Shown here piece after piece: positions 46,313 to 55,825 of a stretch of 64,000 nucleotides of DNA; position 1 is the first letter of the stretch, and each line of letters starts with the position of its first letter. Location: the NCBI RefSeq assembly GCF_036323735.1, contig NC_086029.1:46146357-46210356 (forward strand), given 5' to 3'. This DNA comes from Rattus norvegicus (taxonomy: Eukaryota > Chordata > Mammalia > Rodentia > Muridae). The notes below the pieces were generated by a model that was not told where the DNA came from, did not search any database, and worked only from the letters and a program-made list of their open reading frames with translations. The position numbers and the translations under genes were made by a program.

Positions 46313-46345
46313 TCACTCCCTCCTTCCCTCTCCCCCCACCAGTCC
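46050..46345 (+). repeat. (CT)n/(CCCT)n polypyrimidine tract, about 290 bp
   Basis: Almost pure pyrimidine on the plus strand: CTCTCC/CCCT blocks, then an uninterrupted (TC)n of about 58 bp (46252-46309). A block including CTTTCTGCCCCTACCTCCCC recurs about 111 bp downstream (46103 and 46214), showing tandem duplication inside it. Frames of 120-190 codons here are artefacts. Confidence 0.95.
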
Positions 46346-47274
46346 CCAGGGAGGTTATGTCCTTCCTTCAGCTCCTGTGTCAGATTCCAGGCTGACACGT
46401 GGTAATTGATTCGGCTGCTGGTTAGAAGGCTGTTAAGTGCAGAAGGATGAAGTTTCAATGAAAACAAATAGCACTTCACGGCCTGGCCTCTCAGAGCTGA
46501 GCTTCTGTTGTGGTGGAGGCTGGGGGTGTGCAGTTCCAACCTGTGTGAGCTGGTTGTGTCTATGTCTGCACTTCCCTGACTCACCTTTACCAGCTCCCAA
46601 AGCACAATGACAGCTAGGTTGTCTCAGTGTCACACCTGGCTCAATGACAGCCCAGCAGCAGGTGAAGGCTCTGATTCAAATCAAGAAAAGGGGGTGAAGT
46701 GAGCTCTAAGCCTCCTGGGATAGGAGGTCTTCCAAGAAAAGACTTCCGTTCAAGAAAGAGGAACACACTTCTGCCTGACACTTCAGGCCTGAGTGAAGTC
46801 CTTGTCTTCCAGAAACCTCTGTCCACCTCCTGATGAATTCTTTCCTGGACCATAGTAGGGTAACCTACAAGCACCCAGAAAGCTAAATCCCCCTCAGAAT
46901 CCAGGACCTGGGAACCCATAGAGCGCACAGGTACCAGAGGGACTGCATCCCATAGCTCTCTCCCTAGGAGGAGTCATGGTAGTCTGTCAGCATCAGAAAT
47001 TATGTTTGCATGGGCCACTGCTTGGCAACAGTTGTTTGAAAAAGATGTAGAAAAGAACAATGACCTTGGTGAGATTACCTGGGAGTGACGGAGGGTGACT
47101 GTCACATGGCTGGCTGAGGACATCCACCATGGATCAAACTCAGGCTTGTCAAACCCAGAGGCCTCCTGGACACTGAGGGGAAAGGCCTTCCTGTGTTCAT
47201 ATAGTGGGGATGGAACCCACAGCTGTGGTTTAACCATCTCCTAACGTTCCTGTTTTAAAAACGTTGTCCTCCTA
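46346..47274. other. Single-copy stretch, nothing recognised
   Basis: No repeat family or exon recognised. Confidence 0.4.
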
Positions 47275-47595
47275 CAGCCTCTGGAGTGGACCTGAAGGTG
47301 TTTGTGTCCCAGGGCTCTCTGCCTGTAGGAATGTTAACACCATCTTCATGGGGTTGGACCTTCTTTAAGGAAGTAGCTTTGTGATGAAAGCCAGTTCAAC
47401 CATCTCTTCTCATTCAAACTCACACTCTCCTCAAGCTTTTCTCATATGATATGAAGTACAGAGGCCTGCATCAAATGTGAGACCTCGATCCTTAGACATC
47501 CTAGCCTCTAGTGACATGAGGATACCGCTGTTCTTTATAAACACACAGTCTTGGGTATTCCATGATAGAAGCACAAGTAGACTAAGACACACCAG
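47275..47595 (+). mobile_element. MaLR-type LTR relic, sense
   Basis: Ends 'TTATAAACACACAGTCTTGG', 'GTATTCCATGATAGAAGCAC' then 'AAGTAGACTAAGACAC', which is the MST/MLT1-type LTR 3' end. The 5' half ('GAAGGTGTTTGTGTCCCAGG') is compatible. Followed at once by an antisense LTR relic, so the two are tail to tail. Confidence 0.6.
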
Positions 47596-47624
47596 GAAAG
47601 AAGGGTGGCAGGGTGTTGTCATCT

Positions 47625-48335
47625 GGGCCAACGCACGTGTGCTGCTGTAATGAAATAACATGAACTAAGTGGGTTAATCATTGAGTGGTCCTGCGGGGCT
47701 ACAAGCCCAAGGTCAAGTGGATTAGCCAGGGATCTCAGCTAAGCAGAATCTATATAGAGCGATGTGTGCGCAGTGATTGGTTGTGAAGACTGGATCTCAT
47801 GATATGGGGAAGAGACCATGACTGCTGGTATACAGTCTAGACTGCAAAAACTCGGATAGAGAGGATCCAGTATCTGAGGGTGGAAGAAGACGGGAGTCCC
47901 CACTCACAGAAAGATAGGAATTCAGCATTTCCTCTACGTTTTCATCTGTGGGACCCTCAAAGGACTTGGGGGTATGTGTGGGGATGGATGGGAGCTTTCC
48001 TCTTCACTCAGTCTATTCAAATGCAACCCCTCCTGTAGATATGCTGGAAAGATTCTACCTGCTGTGTGGTCTTCACCCAATTGAATAGGCAGGAAAGTAA
48101 TTACCTCACAAGACACCAGCGGGGCTGGTTTCCTCTGAAGACCTATCTCCTTGGCTTCTGGGTGGCAGCCTTCTCCCTGGGGATACTCATCTCTGTGTGC
48201 CCATGTTGTAGTCTCTTCAGACAAGGTTTAATGTAATCACCTCTTTAAAGACTCTATTAACACATAAGTCACCGTCTGAGGGTCCCTTAGTCCAGTTTTT
48301 AGGCCTAAATAAGTTTCCAGCCCCCAGATGGCAGA
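47625..48335 (-). mobile_element. MaLR/MLT1-like LTR relic, antisense
   Basis: 'TGCTGTAATGAAATAACATG', 'GGCTACAAGCCCAAGGTCAA' and, further on, 'CATGTTGTAGTCTCTTCAGA', 'TAATCACCTCTTTAAAGACT' follow the reverse of an MLT1-type LTR. At about 700 bp it is longer than one LTR, so two fragments or an insertion are possible. Confidence 0.5.
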
Positions 48336-49457
48336 TGGTGGCCCTAGAAACCTGACAAGTTCTCTTCACACTCAAGCCACCATTCCTTTGAGCCACTCAC
48401 ATTCCAAGGCCAGGGCTGATGCCTGCTGGGTCCACCAGCTAAGGGACCTGCCTGCCTCCCTGGTTGTCTGATGTTTTGTGGCAATACACATGTTTGATAG
48501 TGGCAGATGCCCATAGTGGTAAATGCCCACACTGGGTTTTCTGGTGTGTCCTCATGTATGAAGGGCGTTTGGGGAAGGTTGGTTTTTTTCTTAGAGCACT
48601 TCTAGCCTATCCCATAATAATTTCCCATCCTGGGGCAGGAGTAGGGGCAGGGGCAGGGGCAGGGGCAGGAGCAGGATCAGGAAATCAGAAACTGTAAAGT
48701 TTAGAATAATTCCTAGCATCAAGGCTGCACACATGCAGCCCCTACCAAACCACTTCTCAATTAAACAATCTGCTTGTTCCCTATGGAAAGCAGATGGGTC
48801 CTGAGGGAGCATACAGTGCCCACCCCAAACTGAAGCAAGCCGCTCCAGCTGCTGTGAAGCCTCCCGCCAGACGCCGGGTCCTCACAAATCACAGGCTCAG
48901 GTACATGCTATGCAGCCTTTGATCTGGGGAGCAAGTTCCTTTCATCTCTGCCAAAAACAAGGGTCAGGAACCATCATCATATTTGCCCAGAAGAGACAGT
49001 AGTATTTCCTTACAGTGTTGACCCAGGGCTGTGTTAACAACCCCCCTCTCCTGTCATAATATAGTCTGAGGAGACAAAGCCCAGCTGGACCACTGAGGCA
49101 TGGCAGCCCGGAGAACACATCATGTGAGCCAGATGTGTCAAGATGGTAAAGTCACATTCATGCGATAAAAACGTAATGTGACTGGGGATTCGAGAGCCTG
49201 CCCATCACTTGTAAAAGGTCTAGGGGGATGCTGGGGCACCTTAGCCAAGAGGAAGAACAACCATTGGCTCTTGGTCCTCCTAGACAGAGAATATATCACA
49301 CCTAGTCGGTTCCTTTAGGGTCTGAGAGACATTGACTTCCCAGCATGTTGTCATAAAAATTAAAAAAGAACGTTTTCTATGAGTTCCTGCAAGCCGAATC
49401 CACTCGCTCTGGCTGCTACTCTGCCACACTGTCCACAAGATGCTGTCTCCCTTTTAG
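48336..49457. other. Single-copy stretch with a G-rich hexamer array at 48632-48680
   Basis: Apart from the G-rich array, listed separately, no repeat family or exon was recognised. Confidence 0.45.
48632..48680 (+). repeat. (GGGGCA)n array with G-quadruplex potential
   Basis: Five GGGG runs at 48632, 48644, 48650, 48656 and 48662; the last four are separated only by CA, so a four-tract quadruplex motif with 2-nt loops lies at 48644-48665. Degenerate AGGAGCAGGATCAGG follows. Confidence 0.92.
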
Positions 49458-49460
49458 CTG

Positions 49461-49518
<58 letters not shown>
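49461..49518 (+). repeat. (CA)n microsatellite with CG start
   Basis: A CACGCGCGCACA start followed by an uninterrupted CA run of about 48 bp. The pure run is likely to be polymorphic. Confidence 0.97.
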
Positions 49519-49520
<2 letters not shown>

Positions 49521-50222
49521 CGTTCTACGGGCCCGGCACATTTTCACTCCACACGGGCAATAGAACCAGATCCGCATGTTCCAACTGCCCCTTAGCCATT
49601 TCTTTTACACACTGTCCTCTTTGGCCCAGTAGAATCAAGGTTCCAGAAACTTGTAATTTAGCAATTAGATTTAGATGTTAAATTCTCAATCCACAATACA
49701 TCCCCACAATAATTCACTGCCAATGGATAAAGATAGAAATCTCCCACCTAGACAAGACAAAGTCAATCTAGTTCACCTAAATCTGAACCATCCTCCTCCA
49801 TAGACTCCATCTTGACCTGTCCTTCATTCCCCCTCTCTCTCACCTTACAAAAACTTTGTCCCCGCCTCACTCTCTACAGTTCAATCATTTATTGCCTTGA
49901 CATCATCAACCCACACCAGCAGGGTATACTTTTCGTGCCCTATAACCCAGTAGCAATACAACAGATGCCAGTTCAAATGGGAGACAAAAGAGTAGAAAGG
50001 TTCTACAAAAGGTCCGGGTAACAGGGCAAGCCACCCTAATAGCCTCGTGATCCAGCAGCCAGTGTTGAGGAAAGGCATCTCAGTGAAACCAACACAAGAA
50101 CTGTGGCGCTGGGGGGATCTGCAGTGGGATTACAACAAGCAAGAAACAGAGCTCTGTACAGCAGCATGTGAGAGGAGAGGATGATGGTCCTGTCACGTCT
50201 TCAAAACACACAAACAGAGACA
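49519..50222. other. Single-copy stretch, nothing recognised
   Basis: No repeat family or exon recognised before the ID element. Confidence 0.45.
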
Positions 50223-50234
50223 CGATTCCTTCCT

Positions 50235-50346
50235 TTCTTTTTTTTTTTTTTTTTTTTTTGTTTCTCTTTTTCGGAGCTGGGGACCGAACCCAGGGCCTTG
50301 CGCTTCCTAGGCAAGTGCTCTACCACTGAGCTAAATCCCCAACCCC
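50235..50346 (-). mobile_element. Young ID SINE, antisense, with target-site duplication
   Basis: Reads in reverse as a complete ID element: GGGGTTGGGGATTTAGCTCA head (A box), GGGTTCGGTCCCCAGCTCCG (B box), then an A tail. The repeat GATTCCTTCCT at 50224-50234 and 50347-50357 flanks it as a target-site duplication. Low divergence and intact duplication indicate recent insertion. This family (tRNA-Ala/BC1-derived) is characteristic of rat. Confidence 0.95.
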
Positions 50347-50569
50347 GATTCCTTCCTGTCTAAAACAAATAGGTATTACAGCAAATAGACAGCATAGTGG
50401 GAGACCACAGAAACCGGAAAGTTGTGGCAAGAACTATCCAGCACCGAAAAAGAAAGACTCCCAGCATGCTAGTGGGCACTGGAACACCCAACCATGGTCA
50501 GTCACTCAGTAACCACAAAGCCACACAGCCGGGCAGCCATCCATTGTCAGATGGAGACTATGGTAGCTT

Positions 50570-50830
50570 CTGTTTGGTTTGTGGCTGTAACTAAATACCA
50601 GAAGCTAGATACCCTATGAAGAACAAATGTTTGCTCTGCTCAGTAGAGACTGGGAAGTCTGGAGATCAGTGGTCAGCAGGTGGCTTGTCAGCTCCTCCAT
50701 CTCCAGTCCCTGGTCCCACACCAAAAGTTCAGAAATGGAAGGTCTGCACACAGACCTCAGAAATTCCATAGGAGACCGTTGGGCAATTCTGGTAATGCAG
50801 GTCCTTACGTCTGTGAGATCCCCGAGGTCG
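50570..50830 (-). mobile_element. MaLR/MST-like LTR relic, antisense
   Basis: 'TGGCTGTAACTAAATACCAG', 'AAGCTAGATACCCTATGAAG' and 'GAGACTGGGAAGTCTGGAGA' are the reverse of an MST/MLT1 LTR 3' half. The left edge is sharp. The right edge is uncertain. Confidence 0.55.
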
Positions 50831-50904
50831 TAACAAATAACAAAGCAGCAGATGGGAACACACAGGATGCTGAGGGCTTAAACACAGAGCTATGCGCTCT
50901 CTGC

Positions 50905-51025
50905 TGGACTGTAGAATTGTTCATCTTGTTTTATGGCTGAGAAAACTGAAGCTAAGTAACTTACCCAAGGCTGTGGAATAGCCATCATTTGCACTTGACC
51001 CAACTCTGGATGCTTAGCCAGGAGG
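50905..51025 (+). mobile_element. MIR SINE fragment, sense
   Basis: 'TTTTATGGCTGAGAAAACTG', 'AAGCTAAGTAACTTACCCAA' and 'GGCTGTGGAATAGCC' follow the MIR core ('CAGATGAGGAAACTGAGGC...GTTAAGTAACTTGCCCAAGGTCACACAGC'). An ancient mammal-wide element. Confidence 0.75.
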
Positions 51026-51994
51026 CTATAGTCAAAAACTCTTGAAGGGAGTTAAGGAAAGAAAGGGGGCTAAAAATAAACCTATCACCCAAGAGGCACT
51101 TGCAGCTCACAGGACCGGTTTACCTACAAGGAAGGCAATTAGTTTTCCAATTAGTTTGCCAGATACTTTTGCACCGCGGCGGCCACTTGCAATGGCACCT
51201 GGGCGCCACCTAGTGGCTGCACAGAATTGCTGACACAGTCACTTCTGAGATGGCCCAGGATCTGCTCAGTACAGATAGATACTGTTACTAAGGCTTAGCA
51301 GATGCAAGGTTCTAGATCCAGGAGGACAAATTCCTTCACTCTCAAAAGATGTTTTTAAAAGCAGTTTGATTTAAAAAATGAAAATAGCTTCAAGTACACA
51401 GCCAACAGGAATGATAGTGTTAATAAATGAAGACAACAGTAAAAAAGAAAGTCATATGCAAATCATTGAAGTGTGTGCTTATAAAGAATGTAGTACAACC
51501 ATACACTAAGACCGTGACCCGACTGCTCACTCCTGAGTCTTTAAGACGTCATCCAGCTCCTGCCGTTACCCTAGGAGAACTCTGGGCCCCTTGACAATAT
51601 GGGAAGGGTCGGGACATTCAAATGCCTCTGCACCCCATTTCTTGAGACTCATTTCCTTCCAATGTCTCCAGGACCCAGATGTACAAAGGAGTTAGAGAGA
51701 GATTTTTGGCATGGTTGACATGTGCATGAACCATAATAGATTAAGGGAGATGGACCCAACGAGACTGCGGAAACTTCCTTTTAAATAAAATACCCACAGC
51801 GGGTCAATCGTTGAGTTTTAAATACACATAGCATGTACATGTGCTAAACACACATCATACAGCGCATGTAAATACATTATGTCATATCTTAGTCTCTTAG
51901 ATAAGGGTATTTTAAATTGGGAATATGGTAGTGAATGTTTGCTCAGACTACCAGCTTAACAGGATTAAGGAAACCTGACAATGAACAAAGCATG
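51026..51994. other. Single-copy stretch holding a CTCF-like motif near 51210
   Basis: A short GC-rich, CpG-bearing patch (51170-51230) carries a strong CTCF consensus match, listed separately, flanked by TAATTG/TTAGTT-type motifs. The remainder (51240-51990) is ordinary AT-rich single-copy DNA. Confidence 0.45.
51203..51216 (-). promoter_or_regulatory. Candidate CTCF binding motif
   Basis: The minus strand reads CCACTAGGTGGCGC, which agrees at all 14 positions with the CTCF core consensus CCACYAGRKGGCRS. Surrounding sequence (CACCGCGGCGGCCACTT upstream on the plus strand) is CpG-rich for this window. CTCF sites of this quality frequently act as insulator or loop anchors; occupancy here is not shown by the sequence. 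Confidence 0.65.
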
Positions 51995-52076
51995 AATTAT
52001 TTTTTTTTTCTTTTTCTGGTAGTACTGGGGATTGAGCCTGGGTTCTCATGCTCACTAGGCAGTAACTCTACCACTA
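51995..52076 (-). mobile_element. Old ID-like SINE, antisense, truncated at its head
   Basis: 'TGGTAGTACTGGGGATTGAG' and 'CCTGGGTTCTCATGCTCACT' with 'GGCAGTAACTCTACCACTAC' are the reverse of an ID element, with the poly-A as a T run at 52001-52009. The head that should follow is replaced by a (CCCCTG)n array. Confidence 0.7.
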
Positions 52077-52099
52077 CCCCTGCCCCTGCCCCTGCCCCT
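52077..52099 (-). repeat. (CCCCTG)n array, minus-strand G-quadruplex motif
   Basis: Four CCCC runs separated by TG at 52077, 52083, 52089 and 52095. The complementary strand is therefore (GGGGCA)n, the same hexamer as the array at 48632 but on the opposite strand. Confidence 0.9.
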
Positions 52100-52589
52100 G
52101 GTTTGTGGGTTCTGGGCCTGTTCTCTTGTGCTAAGGGAAGGTCCAGGTGTCTGGCATCCTGTAGGAAATCACTGACCTGTGGGTCTGTGAGAGGTTACTA
52201 AAAGACTTATCTGAGTCCATATCCTGGGCATGGCCGGCTTGCCCTCAGTATGGGTAGACTCCACACAGTTATCTGTGCCCCAAATGGAACAAGAGGTAGG
52301 AAGGTGTAGTCTGAGCTGTTCTCTGCCACAGGATGTCAGGGCTCCAGGCTTTGAACTCTAGGACTCACACCAGTGACTCTAGGGCTCTCAGCCTCAGACT
52401 GACATCTACACCATCCACACCCCCGCAGAGTTCCTGGGCCTCTGTACTTCTAATTGTCACACAGCTGACTTCCTTGGTCCTCTATCTGCATGTCATAGCA
52501 TCTCCCAGCCTCCCTAACTGAGTGAGCCAATTCTCCTAAGTCCTTTTGCATAATTCCCATTCTCTCTCCCAAGTAGAGGTGGATAATAG
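52100..52589. other. Single-copy stretch, nothing recognised
   Basis: No repeat family or exon recognised. Confidence 0.4.
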
Positions 52590-52697
52590 GCAGAGATAGA
52601 TTGATGATAGATAGATAGATAATAGATAACAAATATATAGATCATAAATGATAGATATATGATTGATAGATAGATGATAGATAGATAGATGAAAGAT

Positions 52698-52739
<42 letters not shown>

Positions 52740-52885
52740 GATAGACAGATAGATGATAGACAGATATAGACAGACATATAGATAGATCGATAGATAGGAT
52801 ATAGAAGACAAATAGTTATAGACAGACAGATAGATAAATGATAGATATAGACAGACAGATAGATGATAGACAGACAGATATAGAC

Positions 52886-52931
<46 letters not shown>

Positions 52932-53010
52932 GTGATAGAAGACAAATAGATAGATATAGACAGACAGACATGGACAGATATATGATAGAGCAGGAAAGGG
53001 ACAGGCAGAC
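52590..53010 (+). repeat. (GATA)n/(GACA)n tetranucleotide array, about 420 bp
   Basis: A run of GATA units with interspersed GACA and ATATAGAT interruptions and two long pure stretches (52703-52738 and about 52889-52930). The two pure stretches share flanking motifs (AGACAAATAG near 52807 and 52942), suggesting duplication of a longer block. AGATAG matches the GATA-factor consensus many times over. Confidence 0.96.
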
Positions 53011-54012
53011 AGATGATACATACAAAGGTAACACAGACGAGAGGAGACATGAGGACAAGGTGAGAAATAACTTTCCTGACATCTCTGTCTCCTATGGAGG
53101 CCTTGGCTAAGACAGCTACTTAAGGAGAACTATTCTCAGCATCATTTAGGGAGCCTAGGCTACTCTGGGCGGCCTTCCTTCAAGCAGGGCTGATAGAGAG
53201 GCGGCGAGAGAACAGAAGATGCCTTGGTGGCTGGGATTGAAAGAGATAACTCATCTTCAGCAATGAAGTAACTTAGAGAATCGGTCAGACTTGAGGTTGT
53301 TGCTGAGTGAAGCAGGCTTCCGACCATGCATGGAGAAGGTCGGACCCCTCGGGGATGCTTCTAGCCTTAGGATCCTGGCATGAGAAACCCAGTCTGGGAG
53401 CATCCAGGGCCTCATCTGTGGACCTTTCTCTCCAACATCAGAAGGAACCCGGCTGTTGGCCAACAAGCCCACATTCCAGACACACACCCAGCTAATGAAA
53501 ACCACACACAGGCGGGAAAGAGATGTGCTTTACCTGCGCCACGACAGTCTGGATAGAGGGAGGCAGATGGAAAATCGCCTCCGGGACTTTACTCAGAATC
53601 TGCTACATCTAAGCAGGAATTGAGTTTCTCAAAAATAAAACCATTCTGTTTACAAACATACTGTTTTTGCCAAAGAGAATTCTTTATTTTAGGTGCTTTG
53701 GGAAAACTGCAGAGTCCTTGAGTTTAGGGCCAAAGACGCCCAAATGTTGCAATCCTAAACCTTTGGCCGTGACAAAAACATGTTTGCAAGTGGAAACTTT
53801 TCGGTGTGGGGCTTCTCGTGCTGTTTTGTTTGGGTGTGTGTTTGCTTGCTTGCTTGGTGCCAAAGGATTTCCTCCAAGGCTTCCCAGAAGCAGGGAGCTG
53901 GGGTCAGCACTCCTTGGTGTTTTGGCCTCAGGCCACTTGTGCCCCTCCTCAGACAAACTGAACAGTTTGAAAAAGGAAAAAAAAGTCAGCTATGGGGAGC
54001 CACTGTTCCCTA
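53011..54012. other. Single-copy stretch, nothing recognised
   Basis: No repeat family recognised. A 140-codon plus-strand frame (53667-54089) runs from single-copy DNA into the tail of the next SINE, which argues against it being a gene. Confidence 0.45.
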
Positions 54013-54021
54013 CCTCCAAAT

Positions 54022-54242
54022 TTGTTGGGGGTTTTTTGTTGTTGATGTTTTTGTTTTTAAAGATTTGTTTGTTTGTTTGTTTTATGTAAATACACTGTAG
54101 CTCTCTTCAGACACACTGGAAAAGGTGGGCATCAGATCCCATTACAGATGGTTGTGAGCCACCATGTGGTTGCTGGGAATTGAACTCAGGACCTCTGGAA
54201 GAGCAGCCAGTGCTCTTAACCGCTGAGCCATCTCTCCAGCCC
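54022..54242 (-). mobile_element. Young B3-type SINE, antisense, with target-site duplication
   Basis: Complete reverse-oriented element: 'CAGATCCCATTACAGATGGT', 'GAGCCACCATGTGGTTGCTG', 'AGGACCTCTGGAAGAGCAGC' and 'CTGAGCCATCTCTCCAGCCC', with its poly-A seen as a T-rich tract at 54030-54083. CCTCCAAAT flanks it (54013-54021 and 54242-54250). Closely resembles the copy at 61871-62057. Confidence 0.93.
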
Positions 54243-54252
54243 CTCCAAATCG

Positions 54253-54254
<2 letters not shown>

Positions 54255-54294
<40 letters not shown>
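54255..54294 (+). repeat. (GT)20 microsatellite
   Basis: A pure GT run of 40 bp starting four bases after the target-site duplication of the preceding SINE. Likely polymorphic. Confidence 0.97.
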
Positions 54295-54296
<2 letters not shown>

Positions 54297-55164
54297 ACAC
54301 TACCTACAGATTTTTTTCTCTTACCATGGGTTCTGGCAATCCAGATTCAGGTCCTCATGGTTGTATGCCCAGCACCTTCCCAAACCTGCCCTGCATGGTA
54401 GGAGTTTAGAGGTGAAGTGGATGCCCGAAGCTTACTCTCCTGTCGGCAGCCCTCCACTTTCCACCTACACAGCAGCTACACTGGTGATAGTTTAATATCC
54501 ATACAGTGACTCCTGGCCTATCGAAACCAGGCATCATGGGAGGCCCAGCCCTTCAGAGCGCGCTTTGTGAGAGGCAGGGACAATGTCTGTGGCTACAGCC
54601 TCTGGTCCCCACTGAGTGTGCTGGACATCAACCCGCTCACTACGCTCCTTGCCTCAACGTTCAGCTCTGAGAGAATAAAGGAGTTCAAGCAGCAAGAGCG
54701 GAGAAAGACTGAAGCGGGAGACCGGGAACACAGGGGCCGGGACAGGGGGCCGGGGCGGTACCCAGCCTAGATGGGGAGCTGGGAGAGAACAGAACTGCAC
54801 CCAAGTCAGTCCTGAGAGTCCAGGGGGCACAGAGTTCAAGGGCTACCTTGGTTACCTGGATAGCCTCAGGGCCACACACAACACCCATCAGCCTCCATCT
54901 TTTGAAGAGTAACACCCAAACTCCCTCTGAGTTCAGTGAGAGCCTCAGTGCCTCACTCAGCCCCTCAGCCAACAGCTGTCACACCTGACCCCTCCCACAC
55001 CCTCCAGCCCGGGCAGGCCCTGCATCTTCATCGGCTAATTACGAGGGTCAGAGAGAGTGCTCCTTCTCCCTCCTCAACTCACCTCTCTTCCTTGTGATCT
55101 GCTCTACCTCTGAGTCAGGACTGTCCTTGCCTCTTCCGACCGTCCTTAGAGCCTCCTCGGGGAC
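54295..55164. other. Single-copy stretch, nothing recognised
   Basis: No repeat family or exon recognised. Short frames on both strands are at chance length. Confidence 0.45.
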
Positions 55165-55262
55165 TGTGCGTTCTGCCTACAGGATTCTACGACATCCACT
55201 TCATTTCTGCTTATTTCAGACAGCCCGTGGGTCACCTCCTCCAGGAAGCCCCATGCTTTTGC
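55165..55262 (+). mobile_element. Possible L2 3' end
   Basis: 'CATTTCTGCTTATTTCAGAC', then 'GGGTCACCTCCTCCAGGAAG' followed by CC, resembles the L2 3' UTR ('TCTCAGCTCAAATGTCACCTCCTCCGGGAAGCC'). Short and diverged. Confidence 0.4.
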
Positions 55263-55534
55263 TAGCATGGATTCCCCACTGGCTGGAATGACAAGAAAAC
55301 ACATTAAAGAGACCTCAGAGGTAGGGTGATGGGCAGTGGTACCACACAGCCACCAAGCACCCTGCCTCATTGCCTTCCTTTCTGTCCCTTGGGATAGCTT
55401 CTGCGTGGTAACGAGATGTCTGTCACTGTTGCAGATGCTACATTTCTAGAGAAGTGAGTTTTCCTTCCTGTCTCTCCAGCCTGAAGAGAGAAGCATCCAC
55501 TTCTCTGCCTCCACCAGAAATCCTCTTACATGAG

Positions 55535-55586
55535 GTGAGTGTTGGGGGAGGGGAGGTATTGTGAGTGTTGGGGGAGGGGAGGCATT
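55535..55586 (+). repeat. 26-bp tandem duplication, G-rich
   Basis: Two adjacent copies (55535-55560 and 55561-55586) of a 26-bp unit starting GTGAGTGTTGGGGGAGGGGA, differing at one position. Each unit has G5 and G4 runs. Confidence 0.9.
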
Positions 55587-55654
55587 AGGTACTTTCTCTA
55601 CTGCTCAGCATCTCACTTAACCAGAATCTGCTGCTTTGAGCAGGCTGGCTTGTT

Positions 55655-55825
55655 GCAAGCTCTCTGCATTGGCCGCCTTTGCCCCCAGTGCTGGGGTTGC
55701 AAGCACTGGGGCTTTTAATGTAAATACTGGAGATCAGGAGTCAAATTCTCAGGCTGGCAGAAGGAGCCTCTCCTTGGGCCCTCTAAGGAGCCTCTTACCC
55801 AGTGAGCCTCTCCTCGGGCCCTCCC
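55655..55825 (-). mobile_element. B4/RSINE1-type SINE, antisense
   Basis: 'GCCCCCAGTGCTGGGGTTGC', 'CTGGAGATCAGGAGTCAAAT' and 'TCTTACCCAGTGAGCCTCTC' read as the reverse of the B1-like body, the B box and the head. A short internal duplication ('GAGCCTCTCCTTGGGCCCTC' and 'GAGCCTCTCCTCGGGCCCTC', 55767 and 55804) sits at the head. Confidence 0.65.

Noticed and set aside
46039..46605. 188-codon minus-strand Arg/Glu-rich frame
   Set aside because: Mostly the polypyrimidine tract read on the other strand.
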